25,971 nucleotides of DNA from an uncultured Collinsella sp. (GCA_958350755.1 CATWID010000026.1:1-25971), one strand, 5' to 3'; shown: positions 1-9,019, counted from the stretch's first letter. The notes: generated by a model not told the origin, from the sequence alone. Program-made: numbers and translations.

Positions 1-944
1 TCAAAAGAGATGGTCTGGCCGCGCAGCAGGTCCAGCACATATACGATGCTATGCTCGGACAGCGGCAACTGACGCTCGGCAACAAAACCGCTGCGGGCAA
101 AGTCGTACGACGCCGAACGCGAGCTTGTGATGTCATCGAGATAGGCAACTGTCGTCACAACAAGGTTGAGCAGCTTTGTCGATGTTTCGTCAAAGGCCTC
201 AGGTGAATGGACAAACGTGAGCTTCTTGCCATAGGAGAACGTGCCGCCGCGCACGTAGGCATCGGCCATGCCGTCGATGTCCTTGACCACGTAGGAGACC
301 GATCCACAGCGAATGCGGAACTCGAGCGCCCAGCTAAAGCGGTCAGCGAACAGCGGATTGTAGTACGGCACCAACGAGGGCTCCAACGCCGCTTTGGGGG
401 CGTCGGGATCAACGGCACCGGCAAGTTTGCGGCGCATGCTCGCCAGCTCATCCATGCGCGCGTCCGAAAGATCGGAAAGCGCCGCCACAAGGCTCGGGCT
501 CGTGGGGACGGGCGCCGGGAAGGGAAAGTTGGGGTTGACGGCCGGCGCGGCGGACGCGGCGCGTGCGGGCTGTTTCGGCTGCGCCGTAAACGTGCGAACC
601 GGCGTGCGCAGCCCCTCAACAGGCTCAATGCCGCTGGTGTCCAGGTACGCCAGCGCTGTGGCGATGGCGTGCTTGCACATACCGGGATAGCGGTATGCGG
701 CGGGGCAGTCGCAGTCGTAGTCGATAACCTCGTGCTCGTCCATATCGAGCGCCACGTGCGTCTTGTACAGGTCGCCGCGCGAGCCGCGCACCGAGCCCTC
801 AACCGTCACGTTTTTGGAGAAGCGCGAGCCGCTGTCCTCAATCGACAGCACGGCGCCGTTGAGCATGAGCGAGCGGCCCTTCATAAAGGTGCCGCTCAAC
901 GCCGCCTCTTTGCGAAGCGCCTGCACAAACGTCCCCTGCGCCAT
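1..944 (-). CDS. SWIM zinc-finger, SNF2-type helicase (N-terminal part, cut by window edge)
   Basis: Open minus-strand frame from ATG at 944 to the left edge (about 314 residues, no stop), so only the N-terminal portion is visible. Around residues 75-90 a CDC...MCKH pattern matches the CxCx(n)CxH SWIM zinc-binding motif, followed by an Ala/Pro-rich linker. Bacterial proteins beginning with a SWIM finger and a helicase-associated region usually continue into a SNF2 ATPase; that engine lies outside the window, so the helicase assignment is inferred from family architecture. The likely role is ATP-driven remodelling of nucleic-acid-protein complexes in the cytoplasm. A GGAGG ribosome site lies about 5-8 nt before the ATG. 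The gene starts 28 nt after the dnaE stop on the same strand with no terminator between, so co-transcription with dnaE is likely. Confidence 0.8.
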   Translation of the reverse strand, partial: MAQGTFVQALRKEAALSGTFMKGRSLMLNGAVLSIEDSGSRFSKNVTVEGSVRGSRGDLYKTHVALDMDEHEVIDYDCDCPAAYRYPGMCKHAIATALAYLDTSGIEPVEGLRTPVRTFTAQPKQPARAASAAPAVNPNFPFPAPVPTSPSLVAALSDLSDARMDELASMRRKLAGAVDPDAPKAALEPSLVPYYNPLFADRFSWALEFRIRCGSVSYVVKDIDGMADAYVRGGTFSYGKKLTFVHSPEAFDETSTKLLNLVVTTVAYLDDITSSRSASYDFARSGFVAERQLPLSEHSIVYVLDLLRGQTISF

Positions 945-972
945 CACTTCCTCCAATCTCACCCGGGGTAGC

Positions 973-3900
973 TTAGATCACCGTCACGCGGCCCTGGTTA
1001 CCCACAATGGCCTTGGCCTCGGCCAGCAGCGGAATCGAACGCGCGTTGACCTTGGCAGGTACCTCGGCACGCAGCACGCGCCCGTCCACCTGCTCGATAA
1101 AGATCTCCACGCGGTCGCCGCCCGGGTTAGCGGTGAGCACCGTGGCCAGGCGCGCCATATTGCCCTGGCTAAAGCGGCTGTTGGGCACCATGACCTCAAA
1201 CACCTTGGGCTTGTTGTTCTCCTCGTTGAGCTCGAGCGGCACGATCTCCTGCGCGATGATCTGGTCGCCGCGGTCCGAGCGCTCGAGCTTGCCCTTAATG
1301 CGCACAAAGGCATCGGACAGCTGCGCGCCGGTCTCGGGATCGACCTCGCCGTACAGGTACCCCTCGGCCTCCTTGTAGGTCTTGGGGAACACGACGACGG
1401 TGGCCTCGCCTTCCATGTCCTCGAGCTGCACGATGCCCATGGGGTCACCGTTTTTGGTCACGCGCTTGGACACGCTCGAGACCATGCCGGCCCACCACAG
1501 CGCCTTGCCCTCGGGAATTTCCTGGTTGATGGTGCCGCCCGTAGGATTCTGAACTTCGTAGCCGGTGTCGATCTGCGAGAACGAGAAGTCACGCGCCTTG
1601 GCTAGTGCATACTCAAACGGGCGCAGCGGGTGGTCCGAGACATAGATGCCCAGAACCTCCTTCTCCTGACTCAACTTAAGGTGACGGTCCCATTCCTGGC
1701 CATCCGGATCGGGCACGCTCACCTCAAAGCCCGAGCCCTCAACGTCGCCAAACATATCGAAGAACGACGTCTGGCCGCTCGCGCGATCCTTCTGGCGCTT
1801 TACCGCGGCATCGATGATGTTCTCGGGGTTGTTCTTGTCCACAAAGTGCATCATCTGGCGACGCGGATACCCCGTGGAGTCGAAGGCGCCTGCCTTGATG
1901 AGCGATTCGATCACGCGGCGGTTGGCCTGGCTCGAGTCCACGCGCTCGACAAAATCGTGCAGCGTCTTAAACGGACCGCCCGCCTCGCGCTCGGCGATAA
2001 TCGCCTGCGCCACGCCGGTGCCCACGCCGCGGATGCCGGCCAGACCAAAGCGCACGCCCTCCTTGGTAGCCGTGAACTCGGTACCGGACTCATTGACATC
2101 TGGCGAAAGCACGGGGATGCCGTCGTGACGGCACGCCGAGACGTAATGAACGATCTTGTCGGTCTTGCCCGTGTAGGACGTCAGAACGGCCGCCATGTAC
2201 TCGTGCGGATAGTGCGCCTTGAGCCACGCCGTCTGCATAACCAGGATGGCGTAGCCGGCGGAGTGCGACTTGTTAAAGGCGTAAGATGCGAACTCGAGAA
2301 CATCGTCCCAAATCTTCTGGGCGACCTCGCGCGTGTAGTTGTTCTTGATAGCGCCGTTCATCCAGTGGTCGTAGGTGGTCTCGTCCGAGCCATCCTCCCA
2401 GTGCAGCACCGTCGACGTGAGCAGCTTGATCTTTTTCTTAGCCACGGGTTTACGGATACGCGAGTCCGATTCGCCCTTGGAGAAGCCGCACATCTCGACG
2501 GAGATGAGCATAACCTGCTCCTGGTAGACCATGGTGCCGTAGGTTTCGCCCAGGATGTCGTCCAGGCGGTCGTCGTAGGAAACCGCCGGTTCCTTGCCGT
2601 TCATACGGTTGATGTAGGACGAGACCATGCCGGCGCCCAGCGGGCCCGGGCGGTACAGAGCGATCAATGCCACGACGTGCTTGTACTCGGTGGGCTTCAT
2701 GTTCTTGATCGTGGCCGTCATGCCGGCGGACTCGACCTGAAAGACGCCGGCGGTGTGGCCGGAACCCATGAGCTTAAAGATCTCGGGGTCGTCAAAGGGA
2801 ATCTCTTCCTCTTTGATGTCGATGCCGAAGTTCTTCTTGATGTTTGCCTTTGCCTTGGAGATAACAGTCAGCGTGCGCAGGCCCAAGAAGTCCATCTTGA
2901 GCAGGCCCATGTCGGCAACGGTATGGCCCTCGTACTGGGTAATCTCGACGCCGCCCTTGGTGTCGAGCTTGGTGGGCACGTGCTCGTTGACGGGGTCGCG
3001 GCAGATCAGAACGGCGCACGCGTGCACGCCCTCGCCACGGGTGAGGCCCTCGATTGAGAGCGCCGTGTCGATGATGCGGCGGGCGTCGTCGTCCTTTTTA
3101 TATGCCTCGGCAAAATCGGGGTTAAACAGGTCCTCTTTGCCGGGTTGCTTTTCGAGCACCTGCTTGAGCTTGACCTTGGGGTCGCTCGAGACCATCTTGG
3201 ACAGACGCTGGCCCATGTAGACCGGGTAGTCCAGGACGCGAGCGGCGTCGTTGATGGCCTGCTTGGCCTTAATGGTCGAGTAGGTGATGACGTGGGTGAC
3301 TTTCTCGGGGCCGTAGAGCTGGCGAACGTGCTCCACGACCTCGAGGCGCCGCTCATCGTCGAAGTCCATATCGATATCGGGCATCTCGGTACGCTGCGGG
3401 GACAGGAACCTCTCGAACATCAGGCCGTTCTCGAGCGGGTCGAACGCGGTGATGTTCATGGCGTAGGCGACGATAGCGCCGGCGGCCGAGCCTCGGCCGG
3501 GGCCGACGCCGATGCCGTTGTCCTTGGCCCATTGCACGTACTCGGCGACGATCAAAAAGTAGGCGGCAAAGCCCTTGTCGCAGATGACCTTGTATTCGTA
3601 CTCAAAGCGCTCTTTGATGTTGACGCCACCGATCTCGCGCGTGGCCCAGTCGTCACCGTAGTGCTGGCGCAGGCCCTTCTCGCACTCGCGGCGGAACTGG
3701 CTCTCGTGCGTCTCGCCGGGATCGAGCAACGGGAAGCGCGGCAGGATGATGGAGTCCCAGTCCAGCTCAACGTAGCACTTGTCGGCAATCTCGAGCGTGT
3801 TGTCGCAGGCCTCGGGGCAATACGGGAACATCGCCCGCATCTCCTCCTCGGTCTTCATATAAAACTCCGAGCCAGTCATGCGCATGCGGTTGGGGTCGTC

Positions 3901-4776
3901 GACCTTGGCGTTCATGCCAATGCACATGATGACATCCTGCACGGGAGCGTCCTCGCGGCGCAGGTAGTGGAAATCGTTGGTGGCAATGACCTTGACGCCC
4001 ACCTGTTTGGCGATGTCGATGAGCGTACGGTCCATCTGCTCGTCGGTCAGGCCGTTGTCGGTGGTGATGCCGTGTTCCTGGATCTCGATGTAGAAGTCGC
4101 CGGGCTCGAAGGTGTCACGGAAGGTCTCGGCCCACTTGATGGCGCCCTCCATGTCACCGCGGTCGATGTACTTGGGAATGATGCCCGCGATGCAGGCGCT
4201 GGTGCAGATCATGCCCTTGGCGTGGCGGCGCAGGTTGTCGAGCGTCACGCGCGGCTTGTAGTAAAAGCCCTGCACGGCGGCCTCGGAGACCGTCTGCATC
4301 AGGTTGACGTAGCCCTCCTGGTCCTTGGCCAGAAGGATCATGTGGTAGAGCTCGGGCTTGTGGTCGCGGGCAAGGGTCTCGTCCGGCGTAAAGTAGACCT
4401 CGCAGCCAAAGATGGGCTTGATGACCAGGGGCGGCTTGAGCTCGTCGATATTGCCCTTCTCGTCCCACATAGCCATGTCCTTAACGTACTGGGCATGCTC
4501 GCGCGGGTTTTCCTCGGGGTCGGGCTCCACCAGCTCGTCGCGGCGGTCCTTTTCCAAGAAGGCCTTGTCGTGGCTCCAGGTTTTGTACTCGGGCGTGTTG
4601 TGGTTAACGGCGTCGCAGGCCAGCGCCAAGTCGGGCACGCCATACATGTAGCCGTGATCGGTAATGGCCACGGCAGGCATGCCAAGCTCAACGGCACGGT
4701 TGACCATATCCTGGATACGGGTTGCGCCGTCGAGCATGGAGAAAACAGTGTGATTGTGCAGATGGACGAATGCCAT
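973..4776 (-). CDS. dnaE: DNA polymerase III subunit alpha
   Basis: 1267-residue replicative polymerase catalytic subunit. The N-terminal PHP domain opens with LHNHTVFSMLDG and ITDHG metal-site motifs. The palm carries GRGSAAGAIVAYAMNIT near residue 425 and the catalytic PDIDMDFDDERR motif near residue 466. The finger, helix-hairpin-helix and C-terminal OB-fold regions follow, the OB fold at about residues 1090-1145 (WWAGMVSSVSKRVTKNGDP). It is about 100 residues longer than a typical DnaE; much of the excess is a charged insertion in the PHP domain at about residues 60-125. The ATG at 4776 is preceded by GGAG at 8 nt spacing. It extends primers at the replication fork within the cytoplasmic holoenzyme. 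The downstream helicase gene follows after 28 nt. No frameshift or missing catalytic residue was seen. Confidence 0.98.
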   Translation of the reverse strand: MAFVHLHNHTVFSMLDGATRIQDMVNRAVELGMPAVAITDHGYMYGVPDLALACDAVNHNTPEYKTWSHDKAFLEKDRRDELVEPDPEENPREHAQYVKDMAMWDEKGNIDELKPPLVIKPIFGCEVYFTPDETLARDHKPELYHMILLAKDQEGYVNLMQTVSEAAVQGFYYKPRVTLDNLRRHAKGMICTSACIAGIIPKYIDRGDMEGAIKWAETFRDTFEPGDFYIEIQEHGITTDNGLTDEQMDRTLIDIAKQVGVKVIATNDFHYLRREDAPVQDVIMCIGMNAKVDDPNRMRMTGSEFYMKTEEEMRAMFPYCPEACDNTLEIADKCYVELDWDSIILPRFPLLDPGETHESQFRRECEKGLRQHYGDDWATREIGGVNIKERFEYEYKVICDKGFAAYFLIVAEYVQWAKDNGIGVGPGRGSAAGAIVAYAMNITAFDPLENGLMFERFLSPQRTEMPDIDMDFDDERRLEVVEHVRQLYGPEKVTHVITYSTIKAKQAINDAARVLDYPVYMGQRLSKMVSSDPKVKLKQVLEKQPGKEDLFNPDFAEAYKKDDDARRIIDTALSIEGLTRGEGVHACAVLICRDPVNEHVPTKLDTKGGVEITQYEGHTVADMGLLKMDFLGLRTLTVISKAKANIKKNFGIDIKEEEIPFDDPEIFKLMGSGHTAGVFQVESAGMTATIKNMKPTEYKHVVALIALYRPGPLGAGMVSSYINRMNGKEPAVSYDDRLDDILGETYGTMVYQEQVMLISVEMCGFSKGESDSRIRKPVAKKKIKLLTSTVLHWEDGSDETTYDHWMNGAIKNNYTREVAQKIWDDVLEFASYAFNKSHSAGYAILVMQTAWLKAHYPHEYMAAVLTSYTGKTDKIVHYVSACRHDGIPVLSPDVNESGTEFTATKEGVRFGLAGIRGVGTGVAQAIIAEREAGGPFKTLHDFVERVDSSQANRRVIESLIKAGAFDSTGYPRRQMMHFVDKNNPENIIDAAVKRQKDRASGQTSFFDMFGDVEGSGFEVSVPDPDGQEWDRHLKLSQEKEVLGIYVSDHPLRPFEYALAKARDFSFSQIDTGYEVQNPTGGTINQEIPEGKALWWAGMVSSVSKRVTKNGDPMGIVQLEDMEGEATVVVFPKTYKEAEGYLYGEVDPETGAQLSDAFVRIKGKLERSDRGDQIIAQEIVPLELNEENNKPKVFEVMVPNSRFSQGNMARLATVLTANPGGDRVEIFIEQVDGRVLRAEVPAKVNARSIPLLAEAKAIVGNQGRVTVI

Positions 4777-4815
4777 GTGATGAGCTCCGATGCGGGTTCG
4801 TGTTCTGACTGAACG

Positions 4816-4821
4816 ATTTTA
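4816..4821 (-). promoter_or_regulatory. dnaE: Possible -10 element of the dnaE promoter
   Basis: Read on the minus strand this is TAAAAT, 39 nt upstream of the dnaE ATG in the 198-nt gap between dnaE and the glucosidase gene. No good -35 hexamer sits at the usual distance, so the call rests on the -10 alone. Confidence 0.3.
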
Positions 4822-4927
4822 CCCCACGGCACGGACAGCGCCCGAACCTAGCCAAACCCACACGGGCAGTCTTTTTGGGACGTGTCTTTTTTAGCTGCTT
4901 TGACCTGATTGCTTCATTCGTCGCAAA

Positions 4928-4964
4928 GGGGCCGGACCGCGACCCCATGTCGCGGTCCGGCCCC
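4928..4964 (-). terminator. Terminator-like hairpin after the beta-glucoside cluster
   Basis: A perfect 16-bp inverted repeat (4928-4943 and 4949-4964) with a 5-nt loop, 10 nt past the glucosidase stop. On the minus strand only TTTG follows, so the T-tract is weak, but stem strength and position fit an end-of-operon terminator. Confidence 0.6.
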
Positions 4965-4974
4965 TGAGGAAAGC

Positions 4975-6396
4975 TCAGCTCAGGTCCTCGCCGTTTGAGG
5001 CAATTACCTTGCGATACCACTCGAACGATCTTTTCTTGCTGCGCCGACGTGTGCCGTGTCCTTCGTCATCGAGGTCGACATAAATGAAACCGTAGCGCTT
5101 GCGCATCTGGCCCGTTGCGACCGAAACCAGATCGATCGGTCCCCAGCACGTGTAGCCCAGGAGGTCCACCCCGTCGATTTCGACGGCGTCCTTCATAGCC
5201 TGGATGTGCTCGCGCAGGTAATCGATACGGTATCCATCATCCACAAAGCCGTTCTGATCCGGCTCATCCGGGGCTCCGAGACCGTTCTCCACGATAAAGA
5301 GCGGCTTTTCGTACCGGTCGTATATGTCGTTCATGGTGATGCGCAGCCCTGCGGGATCGATGAATCTGCCCCATGGCTCCATCTTGAGGTAAGGGTTGGG
5401 GGCACTCTTGAGTAGATTGGAGTCGAACTGCCCCTCGGTGTTTGCCTGCGCCACGCGCGTCGAGTAGTAAGAGAAGCCCACGAAGTCCACCGGATTCTGC
5501 GCAAGGACCTCCTCATCGCCCTCCGCCCAAGGAATCGCGAACCCTTGACGCTCATACTCCGTGAGCATGTAGCACGGATAGTGGCCGCGCACCTGCACGT
5601 CGGTGAACATGTAGTGCTTGCGATTCTCGTCCTGAGCCGTTTTAACGTCGGCAGGGTTGCAGGTAGCAGGATAGAAAATACCCGCATTGAGCATGCAGCC
5701 GATTTGCGCACCAGGGATGATCTCATGGCAGGCGCGCACCGCGCAAGCACTCGCCACGAGCACGTGATGCACCGCGTTATGAACGGAGACGTAGCGGTCC
5801 TCCCCCTCATCAAACACGATGCCTGCCGCCATGAAGCACGCAGAGGTCATGATGTTGATCTCGTTGAACGTGAGCCAAGAGCGCACTTGATTGCGGTAAC
5901 GTGCGAACACAGTGCGAGCGAAGCGCTCAAACATGCCCACGAGAGCGCGGTTGCGCCAACCGCCGTATGCCGTAACAAGATGCATGGGCACGTCATAGTG
6001 GTTGAGCGTCACCACCGGCTCGATGCCCTGTTCGAGGCAGGTGCGAAACACATCCTCATAGAACGCGAGGCCCTGCTCGTTGGGTTCGGAGTCATCCCCG
6101 TTGGGGAATATACGGCTCCATGCGATGGAGAGGCGCAGAGCCTTGAAGCCCATCTCGCCGAAGAGCGCGATGTCCTCGCGGTAATGATGATAGAAATCGA
6201 TGGCCTGTTGGGCCGGGTAGTAATGGTCGGACAGCGGCTCGAGCGGAACGTCGTCACCCCTGATGACGGCGAGACGGTCCCGCCCGTACGGCAGAAGATC
6301 CGCGTTGGCGAGCCCCCGCCCGCCCTCGTCCCAGGCACCCTCACACTGGTTGGCGGAAAGCGCGCCGCCCCAGAGGAAATCAGAACGCAATGGCAT
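4975..6396 (-). CDS. 6-phospho-beta-glucosidase, glycoside hydrolase family 1
   Basis: 473 residues from the ATG at 6396, the usual length for the BglA/AscB group. Start choice: the protein begins MPLRSDFLWGGALSANQ, which is how GH1 enzymes begin, and AAGGAGGA lies 7 nt upstream; a longer open frame to 6465 adds 23 unlikely residues. The acid/base glutamate is in LTFNEIN (about residue 178) and the nucleophile in IVENGLG (about residue 370). The C-terminal SKKRSFEWYRKVI resembles the phosphate-binding and closing region of phospho-glucosidases. It hydrolyses phosphorylated beta-glucosides delivered by the adjacent PTS permease to glucose 6-phosphate plus aglycone or glucose, in the cytoplasm. 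It is the last gene of the cluster, 127 nt after the permease; the exact substrate (cellobiose, salicin, arbutin) cannot be read from sequence. Confidence 0.93.
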   Translation of the reverse strand: MPLRSDFLWGGALSANQCEGAWDEGGRGLANADLLPYGRDRLAVIRGDDVPLEPLSDHYYPAQQAIDFYHHYREDIALFGEMGFKALRLSIAWSRIFPNGDDSEPNEQGLAFYEDVFRTCLEQGIEPVVTLNHYDVPMHLVTAYGGWRNRALVGMFERFARTVFARYRNQVRSWLTFNEINIMTSACFMAAGIVFDEGEDRYVSVHNAVHHVLVASACAVRACHEIIPGAQIGCMLNAGIFYPATCNPADVKTAQDENRKHYMFTDVQVRGHYPCYMLTEYERQGFAIPWAEGDEEVLAQNPVDFVGFSYYSTRVAQANTEGQFDSNLLKSAPNPYLKMEPWGRFIDPAGLRITMNDIYDRYEKPLFIVENGLGAPDEPDQNGFVDDGYRIDYLREHIQAMKDAVEIDGVDLLGYTCWGPIDLVSVATGQMRKRYGFIYVDLDDEGHGTRRRSKKRSFEWYRKVIASNGEDLS

Positions 6397-6419
6397 GGGA
6401 GTCCTCCTTATCTTGCTTT

Positions 6420-6456
6420 TAGTGCGAACGGACACCACCATGCAGCGGTGCCCGTC
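6420..6456 (-). other. Intercistronic hairpin between permease and glucosidase genes
   Basis: In the 127-nt gap the minus strand can fold an interrupted stem (GGAC, then CACC, pairing with GGTG, then GTCC). There is no T-tract. It could be an mRNA-processing or stability element; this is a weak structural observation only. Confidence 0.25.
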
Positions 6457-6523
6457 CGGGTTCATGGGGCCCCAGTTCCGAGAAGAGACTCGTTGCGCTA
6501 AGGCACCCTTCTAGATGCAGCGC

Positions 6524-7954
6524 TTAAGCCTCAAGGGCCTCCTCGGCTTCCTTCTCGCCCGATTCGCGATTGTCGAAGCCAAAGACCATGCAGAGGGCGA
6601 ATGTCACCGCAAAGCCAATCGCGCAGCTGATGGCGCCCGGAATGATGTCCTGGCTGAACTTGATGACGTTCATCCACGGGAAGCCGACTCCCGAGAAGAC
6701 GAAGATGCGCGCGTTGAGCAGACCGCATGCAAGGCCGCCGGCCGCGCCGCCGATCATCGACCAAGCGAGCGCCTTCTTATCGCGCAAGAGGATGCCGTAA
6801 ATGATGGGCTCGGATACGCGGCCGAGCGCATAGGTAGCGAAGGTAGTCCAACCGAGCTGACGGTTAGCCTTGCCCTTTGCACGGATGCCGTAGGCGAGCG
6901 CGACCGCAAGCGTCACGTAAACAACCACCGTCGTACCCGGAGTGCACACGGCGTCATAGCCCACCTCAAGCCAGCCGGGCATCATAGCGGTGAGAATCGG
7001 CACATGCATGCCGGTAGCGATCACGAGGTTCCACGTCGCACCGACCACCAGACCGCACAGCGGACCGGCGTTCGCGCCGAGCCAGATGATGATATCGGCG
7101 ATGATGCCCATAATGAAGGAGACGGCGGGGCCGAAGACGCAGAGTGCAAGCGGCAGCATGATGAGCATGGTCCCCACTGGAATCACGAGGATGCGCAGCA
7201 TGTCAGGGCAATGCTTCTTGATAAGCCCCTCTACGTAGGACTGAATCCACACGATGAGGATGATGGGAAGCACCGACTGTGTGTAATTCACCAGCGTCAT
7301 GGGGATGCCGTAGACGTCGAACGGAGCGCCCTCCTCGACGATAGCGAGCATGCTCGGATGAATCATAATAGCAGCCGTCATGAGCGCGAGCACAGGACTC
7401 GTCTGGAACTTCTTGGCCGCCGCATAGGCACCGAAGATCGGCAGGAAGTAATATGCCGCGTCTCCCACCAAGGTGAAGAGCCGGTACATGCTGCCCTCCG
7501 CGGCTAGAAGGCCCGCGCCTTCCGGACCAAGCAAAATGGTGAACATGCGGAAGATACCCGCGATGCAGAACACGGGCAGAATGGGAGCGATAGAGCCGCT
7601 CACCGCATCGAGAATCAGATTGCCGATGCGCTTCGGAGCGAACCGCTCCTTCCAGGGAAGCCTCTCTGCTGCGTCCAGATCTTCATCAATCGCCGTCTGG
7701 ACTTCAAAGCCGCCTTCCCTGCATACCGCGTCGTAGACCTTGTCGACGGTCGGCCCGATTACGAGCTGCACCTGGCCGCCAGCGTGCACCACGCTAATCA
7801 CTTCGGGAATCGCATTGAGCTTGGCGTCATCTGCAAGCCCCTCGTCCTTAAGAACGAGGCGCAGACGCGTCATGCAATGCGTCGCGCTTGAAACATTCGC
7901 CTTGCCGCCCACCTCTTCGATGATTCTTTGGGCGAGTTTTTGATAGTTAGTCAT
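6524..7954 (-). CDS. PTS beta-glucoside transporter, EIIBC
   Basis: About 476 residues. The N-terminal EIIB domain (about residues 1-85) has its phosphorylatable cysteine in ATHCMTRLRL (residue 27). The EIIC membrane domain follows, with about ten hydrophobic segments, SGSIAPILPVF near its start and VSEPIIYG in the sugar-binding loop. The protein ends after EIIC with a short acidic tail; the EIIA domain common in BglF (about 620 residues) is absent, so phosphate must come from an EIIA encoded elsewhere. It imports and phosphorylates beta-glucosides at the cytoplasmic membrane. Two ATGs occur in tandem at 7957 and 7954; the second is preferred because AGGAGG lies only 1 nt before the first. 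It sits between the antiterminator and the glucosidase genes, all on one strand. Confidence 0.92.
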   Translation of the reverse strand: MTNYQKLAQRIIEEVGGKANVSSATHCMTRLRLVLKDEGLADDAKLNAIPEVISVVHAGGQVQLVIGPTVDKVYDAVCREGGFEVQTAIDEDLDAAERLPWKERFAPKRIGNLILDAVSGSIAPILPVFCIAGIFRMFTILLGPEGAGLLAAEGSMYRLFTLVGDAAYYFLPIFGAYAAAKKFQTSPVLALMTAAIMIHPSMLAIVEEGAPFDVYGIPMTLVNYTQSVLPIILIVWIQSYVEGLIKKHCPDMLRILVIPVGTMLIMLPLALCVFGPAVSFIMGIIADIIIWLGANAGPLCGLVVGATWNLVIATGMHVPILTAMMPGWLEVGYDAVCTPGTTVVVYVTLAVALAYGIRAKGKANRQLGWTTFATYALGRVSEPIIYGILLRDKKALAWSMIGGAAGGLACGLLNARIFVFSGVGFPWMNVIKFSQDIIPGAISCAIGFAVTFALCMVFGFDNRESGEKEAEEALEA

Positions 7955-7969
7955 CATTCCTCCTTTTAC

Positions 7970-8005
7970 GCCACGAATCGTCGTGGCACGAGATGGTTCT
8001 CGTAC
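7970..8005 (-). other. Two overlapping hairpins upstream of the permease start
   Basis: Two stems share bases 7986-7987. One is a 7-bp stem at 7970-7987 (GCCACGA with TCGTGGC). The other is an 8-bp stem at 7986-8005 including one G-U pair. They lie between the downstream RAT-like site and the permease ribosome site. Neither is followed by a T-tract, so an intrinsic terminator is not supported. Confidence 0.4.
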
Positions 8006-8012
8006 TTTCGGA

Positions 8013-8045
8013 GGTCATGCCCTGCCCTAACACAGGTTACAATCC
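8013..8045 (-). promoter_or_regulatory. RAT-like antiterminator-binding site upstream of the permease
   Basis: On the minus strand the 33-nt segment starts GGATTGTAACCTG and ends GGGCATGACC. BglG/LicT target RNAs (RAT) run GGATTGTTAC...GGCAAAACC or GGCAAGACC, so both ends match well; the middle is about 4 nt longer than usual. It lies between the antiterminator stop and the permease start, where an internal RAT is expected in bgl-type operons. Confidence 0.6.
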
Positions 8046-8060
8046 TTCTGGCCTGGGTTG

Positions 8061-8915
8061 TCAGCGTCCGGCTGTGCCGGATTCCGCCTTCGTACAGATA
8101 CGGTTGACATGGAGCATGAAGTAAAGCTTCTCCTCGTCGGTGAGCTCCGTATGCCATTCCCGCTTCATATAGGTACAGATGTGGTCGATGCATTGCGCAA
8201 GCTCGGGAAACTCCTCGCGCGAATTCGCATAAAGCGGCAAATTGGCGCTGCTGAGGCTATCGTTACCCTTGATACGCTTGAACAGATACTGCACGTGTGT
8301 CGCAAACCGTGAGAACTCAAAAGACTCCCGATCGATGATGGTACGGAAATCGTACTCGACGATATCAGTGACATCGTTGAGCAGGCGCTCAAACGATTGG
8401 GCGCGATCGCTTGCCACAGTAACCTCTGCCCCAGTCTTTGCATTGACCAAATTCATGGCGATGCTTGCCACCTCTTCGCGCGGCAGCTCGACGCCCAACT
8501 CCTGCCGCACGCGCGCGGTAATGTAGCGGCCGATTTTGTATTCCAGCGGATAAAGCTGCTGCACATCATAGGTAAGGGGCATATCAAAACGAATGCCCTT
8601 CCTCTGCCGCGCAATCGCAAAGGCGATATGGTCGGCCATGATGAGCACGGCGTTGGGACTGAGTTCGTAAGGCAGCTCGTTCTCTACAATATCCATGATC
8701 TTTGCCGTAAACAGCACCACATCGGCAGGAAGATCCTGCATGATACGCTGCCCCTCGGCATCGATGCTATAGAACGTGCGCTCGATATGGTCCATCGCGA
8801 GCTCCCGGGGGAAGTCACCACCGAAGCCGACACCCTTGCCGAGCGCCACGACCTCGCGACCGCGACTATCTCGACAAATCACGGCGTTATTGTTGAGCTT
8901 TCTGATCGCCAGCAT
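8061..8915 (-). CDS. Transcription antiterminator, BglG/LicT family
   Basis: 284 residues from the ATG at 8915, the normal size. This start gives MLAIRKLNNNAVICRD, the classic beginning of the RNA-binding CAT domain (residues 1-55), with GGAGG 9 nt upstream; the open frame reaches 8948 but that extension is not family-like. PRD1 has a histidine in MDHIERTF and MADHIAF. PRD2 has histidines in CIDHICTYM and FMLHVNRI. In this family unphosphorylated PRD1 and HPr-phosphorylated PRD2 give an active dimer that binds RAT RNA and prevents termination; permease-dependent phosphorylation of PRD1 turns it off when no sugar is present. It is the first gene of the cluster and is preceded by its own RAT/terminator, implying autoregulation. 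Confidence 0.94.
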   Translation of the reverse strand: MLAIRKLNNNAVICRDSRGREVVALGKGVGFGGDFPRELAMDHIERTFYSIDAEGQRIMQDLPADVVLFTAKIMDIVENELPYELSPNAVLIMADHIAFAIARQRKGIRFDMPLTYDVQQLYPLEYKIGRYITARVRQELGVELPREEVASIAMNLVNAKTGAEVTVASDRAQSFERLLNDVTDIVEYDFRTIIDRESFEFSRFATHVQYLFKRIKGNDSLSSANLPLYANSREEFPELAQCIDHICTYMKREWHTELTDEEKLYFMLHVNRICTKAESGTAGR

Positions 8916-8964
8916 ATCGATGCACCTCCTCTCTTGATGATAGGGCACTCATTCGGAGCTGAAC

Positions 8965-9019
8965 AAAAAGGGCATGACCTCGGCAGAAAGCAGCACCCTA
9001 CTTGCCTACGGTCATGCCC
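8965..9019 (-). terminator. Leader terminator controlled by antitermination
   Basis: On the minus strand GGGCATGACC (9010-9019) pairs perfectly over 10 bp with GGTCATGCCC (8970-8979), followed by TTTTTG. The 30-nt loop can extend the stem imperfectly (GGCA with TGCC). The 5' arm is also the 3' half of the RAT-like site, so the two folds exclude each other, as in bgl, lic and sac leaders. Confidence 0.8.

Noticed and set aside
1630..4812. Long plus-strand open frames opposite dnaE (for example 3145-4812)
   Set aside because: They mirror the codon periodicity of dnaE in GC-rich DNA, carry no family motifs and have no ribosome sites.
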